NCBI RefSeq assembly: GCF_018866325.1
Contig: NZ_CP076457.1
Location: forward strand, 1,647,001 to 1,711,000
Direction: 5' to 3'
Length of the DNA stretch: 64,000 bases
Source of the DNA: Streptomyces sp. YPW6
GTDB lineage: Bacteria; Actinomycetota; Actinomycetes; Streptomycetales; Streptomycetaceae
Under the pieces are notes generated by a model. That model had not been told where the DNA came from. It did no database searches and worked only from the letters and a program-made list of their open reading frames with translations. The first letter of the stretch is position 1. The number at the start of each line of letters is the position of its first letter. The position numbers and the translations under genes were made by a program. Shown in pieces: positions 18,239 through 27,473 of this stretch.

Positions 18239-19753
18239 CTATCGGTCCCCGAAGATCGTGCGGTGCCAGTCCTTGCGGGCGACCGCGGTGTTGTCGTACA
18301 TGACGTGCTTGACCTGCGTGTACTCCTCGAAGGAGTACGCCGACATGTCCTTGCCGAAGCCGCTGGCCTTGTATCCGCCGTGCGGCATCTCGGAGAGGAT
18401 CGGGATGTGGTCGTTCACCCACACACAGCCCGCCTGGATCTCGCGGGTGGCGCGGTTCGCGCGGTACAGGTCGCGGGTCCAGGCGGACGCGGCCAGTCCG
18501 TACGGGGTGTCGTTGGCGAGGGCGATGCCCTCGTCGTCGGTGTCGAAGGGGAGGACGACCAGGACCGGGCCGAAGATCTCCGACTGGACGACCTCGCTGT
18601 CCTGGGCGGCGTCCGTGATGAGGGTCGGCCGGTAGTACGCTCCGTCGGCGAGGTCGCCGCCCGGGGCCTCGCCGCCGGTGACGACCCGGGCGTAGCCGCG
18701 GGCCCGCTCGACGAAGGCGGCCACGCGGTCGCGCTGGGCGTGGCTGATGAGCGGGCCGAGATCGGTGGCGGCGTCGAAGGGGTCGCCGAGCCGGACGGTC
18801 TCCATGAGCGCGGCCACGTCCCGGACGAAGGCGTCGTGGAGCGGGCGCTGGACGTAGGCGCGGGTGGCGGCGGTGCAGTCCTGGCCGGTGTTGATGAGGG
18901 CACCGGCGACCGCGCCGTGGACGGCGGCCTCCAGGTCGGCGTCGTCGAAGACCACGAAGGGGGCCTTGCCGCCGAGCTCCAGGTGGAGGCGCTTGACGGT
19001 GGCGGTGGCGATCTCGGCGACCCGCTTGCCGACGGCGGTGGAGCCGGTGAAGGAGGTCATCACGACGTCGGGGTGGCCGACGAGGTGCTCGCCGGCGTCC
19101 TTGCCCGCGCCGGTGACGATGTTGATGACCCCGTCGGGGATGCCGGCCTCGGTGGCCGCCTGGGCGAACATCAGCGAGGTGAGCGGGGTGAGTTCGGCGG
19201 GCTTGAGGACGATGGTGTTGCCCGCGGCGACGGCCGGGAGGATCTTCCAGGCGGCCATCTGGAGCGGGTAGTTCCAGGGGGCGATGGAGCCGACGACGCC
19301 GATCGCCTCGCGGCGTACGTAGGAGGTGTGGTCCCCGTCGTACTCGGCGGCGGCCTTGCCCTCCAGGTGACGGGCCGCGCCCGCGAAGAAGGCGGCGTTG
19401 TCGACGGTGCCGGGCACGTCGAACTCGGTGGAGAGCTTGACCGGCTTGCCGCACTGGAGGGATTCGGCGTACGCGAAGTCGTCGGCCTGCTCGGCGAGGA
19501 CGGCGGCGAACCGGTGCAGGGCGTCGGACCGCTCGCGGGGGGTGGCGCCGGACCAGCCGGGGAAGGCGGCGCGGGCGGCGGCGACGGCCGCGTCCACGTC
19601 CTCGGCGCCCGCGAGCTCGTAGCGGAGCACGCTCTCGCCGGTCGCGGGGTTCACGATGTCGTGGTGGCGGCCGGACGTGCCGGGGAGCAGCTTGCCGCCG
19701 ATGTACTGCGCACCTTCCGCGAAGCGGTCCTGCACCTGGAAGCCGTTGCTCAT
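18239..19753 (-). CDS. Gamma-aminobutyraldehyde-type dehydrogenase
   Basis: A 504-residue aldehyde dehydrogenase. The base is in LELGGKAPF and the nucleophile Cys in NTGQDCTAATR, a form typical of aminobutyraldehyde and betaine aldehyde dehydrogenases. It is the first gene of the polyamine operon, so it likely oxidises 4-aminobutanal to GABA, feeding gabT. ATG 19753 follows CGGAGGAGAG; the frame is open further upstream but has no better start. Confidence 0.85.
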   Translation of the reverse strand: MSNGFQVQDRFAEGAQYIGGKLLPGTSGRHHDIVNPATGESVLRYELAGAEDVDAAVAAARAAFPGWSGATPRERSDALHRFAAVLAEQADDFAYAESLQCGKPVKLSTEFDVPGTVDNAAFFAGAARHLEGKAAAEYDGDHTSYVRREAIGVVGSIAPWNYPLQMAAWKILPAVAAGNTIVLKPAELTPLTSLMFAQAATEAGIPDGVINIVTGAGKDAGEHLVGHPDVVMTSFTGSTAVGKRVAEIATATVKRLHLELGGKAPFVVFDDADLEAAVHGAVAGALINTGQDCTAATRAYVQRPLHDAFVRDVAALMETVRLGDPFDAATDLGPLISHAQRDRVAAFVERARGYARVVTGGEAPGGDLADGAYYRPTLITDAAQDSEVVQSEIFGPVLVVLPFDTDDEGIALANDTPYGLAASAWTRDLYRANRATREIQAGCVWVNDHIPILSEMPHGGYKASGFGKDMSAYSFEEYTQVKHVMYDNTAVARKDWHRTIFGDR

Positions 19754-19959
19754 GACGCTCTCCTCCGCCGCTGTACCCGCTGGGCGGGGTCGGCGTAGCT
19801 TCTTCGTGAATTGAGTGCCGATCCTGACAGAGCGGTTCACGCCCAACAAGTGATTCCGTTGTTGCCTTTTGGTTACGCGACGGAATCTGTCGACCATGTG
19901 TCGTGTCGGTGCGGAAATCCCCGTACGGAGTGTCAGTGGCGGATGCCACACTCACATGC

Positions 19960-20517
19960 ATGGGACCGATGGATGAGCTTCTGGAGGACGTGGCGCGGGG
20001 CAAGCGGGTGAAGTATCTGCCGTTCTGGGGGCACCGTCCGCGCCCGGACGGGCGGCCGGGTCCGAGTTGCCTGAGCCAGTGGTGGCCGTCGCCGTTCACG
20101 GTGGACGGGGTGGTGTACGCGAGCGCCGAGCACTGGATGATGGCCGGGAAGGCGCGGCTCTTCGGCGATCCCGAGGGCGAGGCGGCGGCCGTGGCGGCGA
20201 GGAGTCCGGGGGCGGCGAAGAAGGCGGGGCGGCTGGTGCGCGGCTTCGACGAGGACGTGTGGATACGGGAGCGGTTCGCCCTGGTGGTGGCGGGCAGCGT
20301 GCACAAGTTCGGGCAGGACCCTGAGCTGGCCGGCTATCTGCTGTCGACCGGGGACCGGGTGCTGGTGGAGGCGTCGCCGGTGGACCGGATCTGGGGCGTC
20401 GGACTCACGGCGGACGACGCGCGGACGGAGCGGCCGCGGGAGTGGCGGGGGCTGAATCTGCTGGGCTTCGCGCTGATGGAGGCCCGGGAGAGGCTGCGGG
20501 CGGGCGCCACCGGGTGA
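19960..20517 (+). CDS. NADAR-family protein, YbiA-like
   Basis: About 185 residues. The family landmarks are YLPFWGH, SQWWPSPFTVDGVVYASAEHWM, KARLFGD and a C-terminal WGVGL with an LNLLG helix. Members cleave N-glycosidic bonds; known examples act on riboflavin intermediates and some on ADP-ribosylated targets. Which applies here is unknown. Start could be ATG 19960 or 19969; no strong ribosome site is visible. It diverges from the polyamine operon and ends in a terminator shared with the convergent gene. Confidence 0.8.
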   Translation: MGPMDELLEDVARGKRVKYLPFWGHRPRPDGRPGPSCLSQWWPSPFTVDGVVYASAEHWMMAGKARLFGDPEGEAAAVAARSPGAAKKAGRLVRGFDEDVWIRERFALVVAGSVHKFGQDPELAGYLLSTGDRVLVEASPVDRIWGVGLTADDARTERPREWRGLNLLGFALMEARERLRAGATG

Positions 20518-20538
20518 GGCGGGGTTCACCTGCCACGG

Positions 20539-20578
20539 CGACCGGCCGGGCGGGGAGCGGTCCCTGCCCGGCCGGTCG
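20539..20578. terminator. Bidirectional hairpin terminator
   Basis: Perfect 13-bp stem (20539-20551 with 20566-20578) between the convergent NADAR and DUF4190 genes. Confidence 0.7.
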
Positions 20579-20602
20579 TCGGAGCGTTCGGCGCGAGGTC
20601 CG

Positions 20603-21322
20603 CTAGCGGCGGTCCTCGACGACCAGCGACGTGGCGAACGGGTCGTCGTATTCGCTGTCGTAGATCCCGTCCTCGTCGCTCTCGGCGGTCGTGGCGGCCC
20701 AGATGATCAAGCCGAGGATCGCGGCGCCGACGACGATGCCGACGGAGCCGAGGATGACCCCGGCGAGCGCCATGCCCCGGTTGGTGGCCTCGCCGCGCTT
20801 GGCCCGGCCGAGGCCGATGATGCCGAAGATCAGCGCGAGGATACCGAGGATGATGTTGAGCCCGTAGAGGCAGAAGCCGACCACGGAGATGATGCCGATC
20901 ACCATGGCGGCCGTGCCCAGACCGTTGTTGGGCGCCGGGCCCCAGGCGGCCGGCCCGGCACCGTAGGCGCCGTAGCCCGGGTATCCGCCGTACGGCTGCG
21001 CGGGCGGTGCCGGGTAGCCGTAGTGCGCGGCGGGCGGCGGGCCCGCGTGGCCGGGGCCGTTCGGGCCGACCGGCGGCGGTGGTATCTCCGAGGGCGCCGG
21101 ACCGAAGCCTCCGGCCCCGGGTATCGGACCGGTGCTCTCCCCCGGTCCGGCGCTCGGCATCGACGTCACGGTCGGCTGGTCGTGGACCGCGGGCGGTGTG
21201 GGTGCGGCGGGCGGCGGCGTCTGCGCACCCTGCTTGCCCAGGTCCACCCTGGTGCTGTCCGGCGGTGCCCACGGATCGCGCGGCGCGGCCCCGCCCCCGG
21301 GCTGCTCTGTGTTGTCTGACAT
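20603..21322 (-). CDS. DUF4190 membrane protein with a proline-rich N-terminus
   Basis: A 239-residue protein. Residues 1-135 are low-complexity, rich in Pro, Gly, Ala and Tyr (PYGGYPGYGAYGAG). Two membrane segments follow (about 138-162 and 180-215), joined by LIFGIIGLGRAKRGEA, the DUF4190 pattern. The last residues are acidic. The function of this common actinobacterial family is not known; the layout suggests a membrane-anchored scaffold. ATG 21322 begins MSDNTEQP. Confidence 0.8.
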   Translation of the reverse strand: MSDNTEQPGGGAAPRDPWAPPDSTRVDLGKQGAQTPPPAAPTPPAVHDQPTVTSMPSAGPGESTGPIPGAGGFGPAPSEIPPPPVGPNGPGHAGPPPAAHYGYPAPPAQPYGGYPGYGAYGAGPAAWGPAPNNGLGTAAMVIGIISVVGFCLYGLNIILGILALIFGIIGLGRAKRGEATNRGMALAGVILGSVGIVVGAAILGLIIWAATTAESDEDGIYDSEYDDPFATSLVVEDRR

Positions 21323-21443
21323 GGGCCTCCCCCATCGTGGTCCCGTCATGCTACGGCCAGGCCCGACGGGCCAGGACGCCGCCTGCGATGATCGGTGCGG
21401 CCGGCCCGCCCGGCCGATGTCACACCGAACCGGGAGATTTCCG

Positions 21444-22478
21444 ATGACCGATCCGCACCCCTTCATCGCCGGGCTGCCCAAGGCCGAGCTCCATGTCCAC
21501 CACGTCGGGTCTGCCTCGCCCCGGATCGTCGCGGAGCTGGCCGCCCGCCACCCGGACTCCGAGGTCCCCACGGACCCGGAGGCGCTGGCCGACTACTTCA
21601 CCTTCACCGACTTCGCGCACTTCATCGAGGTCTATCTCTCCGTGGTGGACCTGGTCCGCACCCCGGAGGACGTCCGGCTGCTCACCTTCGAGGTGGCGCG
21701 GGACATGGCCCGGCAGAACATCCGGTACGCGGAGCTGACCGTGACCCCGTTCAGCTCGACCAGCCGGGGCATCCCCGAGGCCGGGTTCATGGAGGCCATC
21801 GAGGACGCCCGCAGGGCCGCCGAGGCCGAGCTGGGCGTGGTCCTGCGCTGGTGCTTCGACATCCCGGGCGAGGCCGGGCTCCGGTCGGCGGAGGAGACCG
21901 TCCGGCTCGCGGTGGAGCACCGGCCCGACGGGCTGGTCTCCTTCGGTCTCGGCGGGCCCGAGATCGGGGTGGACCGCCCGCAGTTCAAGCCCTACTTCGA
22001 CCGGGCCATCGCCGAGGGCCTGCACTCGGTGCCGCACGCCGGGGAGACCACCGGGCCGCAGACGATCTGGGACGCGCTGACCGCGCTGCGCGCCGAGCGC
22101 ATCGGGCACGGCACCAGCTCCGTGCAGGACCCGAAGCTGCTGGAGCATCTGGCCGAGCACCGGATCGCCCTGGAGGTCTGCCCGACGTCGAACATCGCCA
22201 CCCGCGCGGTCACCGACATCGAGCTGCACCCGATCCGGGAGATGGTCCGGGCCGGGGTGCTGGTGACCGTCAACAGCGACGACCCGCCGATGTTCGGCAC
22301 CGACCTCAACAACGAGTACGCGGTGGCCGCGCGGCTGCTGGAGCTGGACGAGCGCGGCATCGCGGACCTCGCGAAGAACGCCGTGGAGGCCTCGTTCCTG
22401 GACCCGGCGGGCAAGCGGAAGCTGGCCGAGGAGATCGACACGTACACGGCGAACTGGCTCCGGGCGCCCGCCGGCTGA
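21444..22478 (+). CDS. add: Adenosine deaminase
   Basis: A 344-residue amidohydrolase that turns adenosine into inosine. Zinc ligands lie in KAELHVHHVGS near the N-terminus, in VPHAGET (about residue 198) and in VNSDDPPMFG (about 277), with the catalytic region RIGHGT between. ATG 21444 follows GGGAG. The next gene starts only 22 bases after its stop, so the two may be co-transcribed. Confidence 0.85.
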   Translation: MTDPHPFIAGLPKAELHVHHVGSASPRIVAELAARHPDSEVPTDPEALADYFTFTDFAHFIEVYLSVVDLVRTPEDVRLLTFEVARDMARQNIRYAELTVTPFSSTSRGIPEAGFMEAIEDARRAAEAELGVVLRWCFDIPGEAGLRSAEETVRLAVEHRPDGLVSFGLGGPEIGVDRPQFKPYFDRAIAEGLHSVPHAGETTGPQTIWDALTALRAERIGHGTSSVQDPKLLEHLAEHRIALEVCPTSNIATRAVTDIELHPIREMVRAGVLVTVNSDDPPMFGTDLNNEYAVAARLLELDERGIADLAKNAVEASFLDPAGKRKLAEEIDTYTANWLRAPAG

Positions 22479-22500
22479 CCCCGGTCGTCACAATGGCCTC

Positions 22501-23214
22501 ATGGCCGACACCGTCTCCCGCGTCACCGCCGTGGCCCACCGCGGCGATCCCTACCTCGCCCGCGAGAACACGCTGCCCTCGATCCGCTCCGCCCTCGAAC
22601 GGGGGGCGGACGCGGTCGAGATCGACGTACGCGTGACCCGCGACGGGGTGCCCGTCCTGCTGCACGACGCGACGCTGGAGCGGCTGTGGGGCCACGACCG
22701 GCGGCTGGAGGGGATCGACCACGCGGAGCTGAAGGAGCTGACCGGCGGCGGGGTGCCCACGCTCCGCGAGGCGCTGCTCGCCACCGGGGCACACCGGGTG
22801 ATGGTGGACCTGCCCGGCTCGACGGACGCCTCGGTGAGGAAGATCGTGGGAACGGTCCGCGAGTGCGGGGCGGGCGAGCGGGCGTACTACTGCGCGAGCT
22901 CGGACGCGATGCTGCGGGTGCGCGCCGCCGACCCGTCCGCCGAGATCGCCCTGACCTGGACCACACTGGCCCCGCCGCGCCCGGAGCTGCTGGCCGCGGT
23001 GAAGCCGCGCTGGCTGAACTACCGCTTCGGGCTGATCAGCCGCGAACTGACGGACCGGGCGCACCGGGACGGGCTGCTCGTCTCCGCGTGGACGGCCGAC
23101 ACGAAGCGCACGATGCGCCGGCTGATCGACCGGGGCGTCGACTCGATCACCACCAACCGGATCGACACCCTCCGCCGCCTGCTGGCCAACTCGCCCGGTC
23201 CCGGAGCCTCGTGA
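22501..23214 (+). CDS. Glycerophosphodiester phosphodiesterase family protein
   Basis: A 237-residue TIM-barrel enzyme. AHRGDPYLARENT and AVEIDVRVTRDGVPVLLHD carry the His, Glu and Asp residues of the GDPD active site. The C-terminal VSAWTADTKRTMRRLIDRGVD fits the final barrel strand. It would hydrolyse glycerophosphodiesters to glycerol 3-phosphate and an alcohol. No signal peptide, so cytosolic. Confidence 0.85.
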   Translation: MADTVSRVTAVAHRGDPYLARENTLPSIRSALERGADAVEIDVRVTRDGVPVLLHDATLERLWGHDRRLEGIDHAELKELTGGGVPTLREALLATGAHRVMVDLPGSTDASVRKIVGTVRECGAGERAYYCASSDAMLRVRAADPSAEIALTWTTLAPPRPELLAAVKPRWLNYRFGLISRELTDRAHRDGLLVSAWTADTKRTMRRLIDRGVDSITTNRIDTLRRLLANSPGPGAS

Positions 23215-23246
23215 CCGGGCCGGACGGTCGAGCGGGAGCGCTCAGG

Positions 23247-23439
23247 GCACCACGCCCGCAGGCACACCGCAGGCCCCGGGCACCCGCCCGCAGGCACACC
23301 GGTGGCCCCGGGCACCCGCCCACAGGGACACCGCAGGCCCCGGGCACCCGCCCGCAGGCACACCGGTGGACTCGGGCCCGCCCGCAGGCACACACCGCAG
23401 GCCCCGGGCACCCGCCCGCAGGGACACCGGAGGCTCAGG
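23247..23439. repeat. Six tandem copies of a 32-bp unit
   Basis: Six head-to-tail units (the first 33 bp, the rest 32 bp) begin at 23247, 23280, 23312, 23344, 23376 and 23408. Each contains CCCGCAGGCACACCG or a close variant, and alternate units end in GGTGGCCCCGG or GCAGGCCCCGG. The array fills the space between two convergent genes and runs a few bases into the end of the minus-strand gene. Confidence 0.9.
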
Positions 23440-23977
23440 CAGCCGCCGTCGAGGGCGCCGGGTCCGCCGCGGCCGCCCGTTCCAGGACCTCCAGCCGCTT
23501 GATCATGCGGCGGACGATCAGCAGCGGGATGACGCCGAAGACCCCGAACGACATGTCGATCACGCTCCACCAGAACGGGATGCCCCGGATCGGGCCGCAG
23601 ATCAGGGCGAGCGGGATGATCCCCGCGCAGGCGATCATGCCGAACTCGATGACCCAGATGTTGCGGACCGGGTCGCGGTAGGGCCCGTAGAAGGCGACCG
23701 CGATCACCAGGTGGGCGAAGGCCAGCCAGTCAGTGCCGTACAGCATGAAGGGCTGCTCGCGGTCGATGGTGTCGAGCCCTTCCCGGACCCGGGTGATCCA
23801 CTCCATCAGACCGGGGAAGTGCTCGGGGACCGGGGAGGCGGAGGCGCTCAGCAGATCCTCGGCCCAGCGGAGTTCGGTGACGAGCGGGAAGGCCGTGAGC
23901 CCGCTCAGCACCAGACAGACGATGAAGAAGACCAGCCACCTGCGTATCCCCCGTGTGAGGGCCTGTCTCTCGCTCAT
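23435..23977 (-). CDS. Integral membrane protein of unknown function
   Basis: A 180-residue protein with an N-terminal membrane segment (WLVFFIVCLVLSGLTAFPLV), an extracytoplasmic loop, and three further segments up to residue about 160. A short Ala/Pro tail ends the protein. The pattern resembles Streptomyces integral membrane proteins without an assigned role. Its last codons lie in the 32-bp tandem array, so tail length may vary between strains. Confidence 0.7.
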   Translation of the reverse strand: MSERQALTRGIRRWLVFFIVCLVLSGLTAFPLVTELRWAEDLLSASASPVPEHFPGLMEWITRVREGLDTIDREQPFMLYGTDWLAFAHLVIAVAFYGPYRDPVRNIWVIEFGMIACAGIIPLALICGPIRGIPFWWSVIDMSFGVFGVIPLLIVRRMIKRLEVLERAAAADPAPSTAAA

Positions 23978-24031
23978 GTCCGCAGCGTACGCCCGTGTTT
24001 ACCGCCCCTTTACGGCACCCCTGTTACCGCT

Positions 24032-25195
24032 TCACAAGCCGACGATGCCGTTCCACTTCCTGGCGAAGTCCACCCGCTCCTCGGAGGTGATGTCGCGGGC
24101 GATGGCGAGCCGTTCGCGCATCGCACCGTCGGGGAAGATCAGGGGGTCCTCGGCGAGTGCCGCCGTTTCCTCGTCCTTGGAGGAGGCGAGGACGTCACGG
24201 GCGGCGGGGACCGGGCAGACGTAGTTGACCCAGGTGGCCAGCTCCGCGGCGACCTCGGGATCGTAGTAGTGGTCCACCAGACGTTCCGCGTTGCGCTTGT
24301 GGCGGGCGAGGTTGGGGATCATCAGGGACTCGGCCCACAGTTCGGCGCCCTCCTCGGGGACGACGAACTCGATGTCCGGGTTGTCGGCCTGGAGCTGGAT
24401 GACGTCGCCGGAGTACGCCTGGCAGGCGAGCACGTCGCCGGTGGACAGGTCCTTGATGTAGTCGTTGCCGGTGAAGCGGCGGATGTGCTTCGAGCGGACC
24501 CGCCGTTCGGTCTGCTCGCAGATCTCGTGGAAGTCGTCGGCCGTCCAGCGGGTGATGTCGACGCCGTTGCCCTGCATCAGCAGCGCGAACGACTCGTCGA
24601 GCCCGGAGAGCAGGGTGACCCGGCCGCGCAGGTCGTCCGCCCACAGGTCGCCCGTGGACCGGATCTCGCGGCCGAGCTTCTTGCGGTTGTAGGCGATGCC
24701 GGTGATCCCGGACTGCCACGGGACGCTGTGGCGGCGCCCCTCGTCGAAGGCGGGGTCGCGCAGTTGGGGGTCGAGGTACGTGGCGACGTTGGGCTGCTTG
24801 GCCCGGTCCATCTCCTGGACCCAGCCGAGCCGGACGAAGCGCGCGGCCATCCAGTCGCTGATGACGATCAGGTCCCGGCCGGTCTGCTGGTGGTTCATCA
24901 GGGCGGGGCTGATCTTCCCGAAGAACTCGTCGTTGTCGTTGATCTCCTCGGTGTACGTGACGGAGATCCCCGTCCGCTCCGAGAAGGCGTCCAGGGTGGG
25001 CCGCTTCGACTCGTCCTCGTCGTCGGTGTCGATGTACAGCGGCCAGTTGGCGAAGTGCAGGGTGCGGTCGGTGGCCGAGAGGTCGCGTCCGGCACGGTCG
25101 GCCGGCTCGACGAAGGCCGGGGGCACCCCGCAGCCGGCCAGGGCGGCGCCGGCGGCTCCCGCCCCGAGGGCGCGCAGCAGGGACCGGCGGGACAT
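24032..25195 (-). CDS. Second PotD-like polyamine-binding lipoprotein
   Basis: A 387-residue solute-binding protein closely resembling the PotD at 16.9-18.2 kb (shared stretches around FANWPLYID, RFTGNDYIKDLSTGD and IQLQADNPDIEF). Its N-terminus has RRSLLRALG and the lipobox LAGCG, again suggesting Tat export and lipid anchoring. No permease or ATPase gene accompanies it, so it may deliver to the PotABC complex upstream or be a sensor. It follows an aldehyde dehydrogenase gene that ends in its own terminator. ATG 25195 gives the compact signal peptide. Confidence 0.8.
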   Translation of the reverse strand: MSRRSLLRALGAGAAGAALAGCGVPPAFVEPADRAGRDLSATDRTLHFANWPLYIDTDDEDESKRPTLDAFSERTGISVTYTEEINDNDEFFGKISPALMNHQQTGRDLIVISDWMAARFVRLGWVQEMDRAKQPNVATYLDPQLRDPAFDEGRRHSVPWQSGITGIAYNRKKLGREIRSTGDLWADDLRGRVTLLSGLDESFALLMQGNGVDITRWTADDFHEICEQTERRVRSKHIRRFTGNDYIKDLSTGDVLACQAYSGDVIQLQADNPDIEFVVPEEGAELWAESLMIPNLARHKRNAERLVDHYYDPEVAAELATWVNYVCPVPAARDVLASSKDEETAALAEDPLIFPDGAMRERLAIARDITSEERVDFARKWNGIVGL

Positions 25196-25310
25196 GGGGT
25201 TGTTCCTGATCGCTCGCACCCGCGCAGAATGCCGGTCGGCGGACGCGCGGGCAATGGACCAAGCGTCCAGCGGGACGGTCCCGCCCCGCACACCTTGTCC
25301 AGGCACGCGT

Positions 25311-25338
25311 ACGGCCCCGGGCCGGAGCCCGGGGCCGT
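25311..25338 (-). terminator. Hairpin between aldehyde dehydrogenase and second potD
   Basis: Perfect 11-bp stem (25311-25321 with 25328-25338) and 6-base loop, just downstream of the minus-strand aldehyde dehydrogenase stop. It may separate that gene from the binding-protein gene or attenuate readthrough. Confidence 0.6.
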
Positions 25339-25362
25339 GGGTTCGCGGCGGCGATCCGCGGA

Positions 25363-26802
25363 TCAGTCCTCGATGGACGTCATCACGTGCTTGATGCGGG
25401 TGTAGTCCTCGAAGCCGTACGCGGAGAGGTCCTTGCCGTAGCCGGACTTCTTGAATCCGCCGTGCGGCATCTCGGCGACCAGCGGGATGTGGGTGTTGAT
25501 CCACACGCAGCCGAAGTCGAGGTTCTTGGACATGCGCATGGCGCGGGCGTGGTTCTGGGTCCAGACCGAGGAGGCGAGCGCGTACTCGACGCCGTTGGCG
25601 TACGTGACGGCCTGGTCCTCGTCGGTGAAGGACTGGACGGTGATGACGGGGCCGAAGACCTCGTTCTGGATGATCTCGTCGTCCTGCTTCAGGCCGGAGA
25701 CGACGGTCGGGGCGTAGAAGTACCCCTGGTCGCCGACCCGGTGGCCGCCCGCCTCGACCTTGGCGTGGGCGGGGAGCCGCTCGATGAAGCCGCTGACCTG
25801 CTTCAGCTGGTTGGCGTTGTTGAGCGGGCCGTACGCCACGTCCTCGTCGTCCGGCTGCCCGGTCTTCGTGTCGGCGGCGGCCTTGGCGAGCGCGGTGACG
25901 AACGCGTCGTGGATGGACTCGTGGACCAGGACGCGGGTGGCGGCCGTGCAGTCCTGCCCGGCGTTGAAGAAGCCCGCCTCGGAGACGCCCGAGACCGTCT
26001 TGGCGATGTCGGCGTCCTCGAAGACCACGACGGGCGCCTTGCCACCGAGCTCCAGGTGGACGCGCTTGACGTCCTTGGCGGCGGACTCGGCGACCTGCAT
26101 GCCGGCCCGTACCGAACCGGTGATGGAGGCCATCGCCGGGGTCGGGTGCTCGACCATGGCACGGCCGGTGTCGCGGTCGCCGCACAGGACGTTGAAGACG
26201 CCCTTGGGGAGGATCTGCCCGATGATCTCGGCCATGAGGACCGTCGACGCCGGGGTGGTGTCGGACGGCTTGATGACGACCGTGTTGCCCGCGGCGAGCG
26301 CCGGGGCGAACTTCCACACGGCCATCATCATCGGGTAGTTCCACGGCGCGACCTGCGCGCAGACGCCGACCGGCTCGCGGCGGATGATGGAGGTCAGGCC
26401 CTCCATGTACTCGCCGGCCGAGCGGCCCTCCAGGAGCCGGGCGGCCCCCGCGAAGAAGCGGATCTGGTCCACCATCGGCGGGATCTCTTCGCTGCGGGTG
26501 AGGCCGATCGGCTTGCCGGTGTTCTCCGACTCGGCGGCGATCAGGTCCTCGGCCCGCTCCTCGAAGGCGTCCGCGATCTTCAGCAGGGCCTTCTGGCGCT
26601 CGGCGGGCGTGGTGTCGCGCCAGGCGGGGAAGGCCGCCGCTGCGGCCTCCATGGCGGCATCGACGTCGGCCTGGCCCGAGAGCGGCGAGGTTGCGTAGAC
26701 CTCTTCCGTCACCGGGCTGACCACATCGATGGTCCGCCCGTCCGCGGCGTCCCGGAACTCTCCGTTGATGTAGTTGCGCAGACGGCGCACCTCGGTGGTC
26801 AC
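25363..26802 (-). CDS. Aldehyde dehydrogenase, aminobutyraldehyde-type paralogue
   Basis: A 479-residue aldehyde dehydrogenase with LELGGKAPV and the Cys site NAGQDCTAATR, the same subfamily as the enzyme at 18.2-19.8 kb. It is divergent from an Lrp regulator and a class III aminotransferase, so it likely oxidises the amino-aldehyde that aminotransferase makes from a diamine. GTG 26802 was chosen because GGAGGGG lies six bases upstream; the frame is open 39 codons further. Confidence 0.85.
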   Translation of the reverse strand: MTTEVRRLRNYINGEFRDAADGRTIDVVSPVTEEVYATSPLSGQADVDAAMEAAAAAFPAWRDTTPAERQKALLKIADAFEERAEDLIAAESENTGKPIGLTRSEEIPPMVDQIRFFAGAARLLEGRSAGEYMEGLTSIIRREPVGVCAQVAPWNYPMMMAVWKFAPALAAGNTVVIKPSDTTPASTVLMAEIIGQILPKGVFNVLCGDRDTGRAMVEHPTPAMASITGSVRAGMQVAESAAKDVKRVHLELGGKAPVVVFEDADIAKTVSGVSEAGFFNAGQDCTAATRVLVHESIHDAFVTALAKAAADTKTGQPDDEDVAYGPLNNANQLKQVSGFIERLPAHAKVEAGGHRVGDQGYFYAPTVVSGLKQDDEIIQNEVFGPVITVQSFTDEDQAVTYANGVEYALASSVWTQNHARAMRMSKNLDFGCVWINTHIPLVAEMPHGGFKKSGYGKDLSAYGFEDYTRIKHVMTSIED

Positions 26803-26964
26803 AACCACCCCTCCTGTCGGCTGTCCGATGGGTGAGACATCCACCCTAATCGCTTCGGCAACGCTTTCGACATACCCAACCGCCCCCAACTTCGGATTCA
26901 GTCGACTCTGAGCACTCACTCAACGAATTTCATCGATCTGGGGTTGCGAGACAGACGAGGAGCG

Positions 26965-27471
26965 GTGCATGGTGGGTACGTGGCCAGTCGCAGCGCAGAC
27001 TCCAGGACAGGGAACGGATCACCGCCGGCGGTCGATGCCGTGTCCCTCGCAATCATCGAGCAGCTCCAGGAGGACGGACGGCGTCCGTACGCCGCGATCG
27101 GCAAGGCCGTCGGCCTCTCCGAAGCGGCTGTGCGCCAGCGCGTCCAGAAGCTGCTCGACCAGGGCGTGATGCAGATCGTCGCCGTCACGGACCCGCTCAC
27201 CGTGGGATTCCGGCGGCAGGCGATGGTCGGCGTCAATGTCGAGGGCGACCTCGATCCGGTGGCCGAAGCCCTGTCGGCCATGGCCGAGTGCGAGTACGTG
27301 GTGATGACCGCGGGCTCCTTCGACCTGATGGTGGAGGTCGTCTGCGAGGACGACGACCACCTGCTGGAGACGATCAACAAACGCATCCGGACCCTTCCCG
27401 GCGTGCGCTCCACCGAGAGCTTCGTCTACCTGAAGCTCAAGAAGCAGACCTATATGTGGGGAACCCGATAG
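26965..27471 (+). CDS. Lrp/AsnC-family transcriptional regulator
   Basis: About 168 residues. The helix-turn-helix is VSLAIIEQLQEDGRRPYAAIGKA and what follows; the C-terminal ligand domain contains EYVVMTAGSFDLMVEV. It probably senses an amino compound and controls the divergent aldehyde dehydrogenase and the downstream aminotransferase, whose start is two bases after its stop. The start is uncertain: GTG 26965 near GAGGAG, GTG 26980 or TTG 26944 are all possible. Confidence 0.8.
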   Translation: MHGGYVASRSADSRTGNGSPPAVDAVSLAIIEQLQEDGRRPYAAIGKAVGLSEAAVRQRVQKLLDQGVMQIVAVTDPLTVGFRRQAMVGVNVEGDLDPVAEALSAMAECEYVVMTAGSFDLMVEVVCEDDDHLLETINKRIRTLPGVRSTESFVYLKLKKQTYMWGTR

Positions 27472-27473
27472 CC

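Noticed and set aside
23247..23439. CRISPR array
   Set aside because: Units are contiguous with no unique spacers and no cas genes are nearby; it is a minisatellite.
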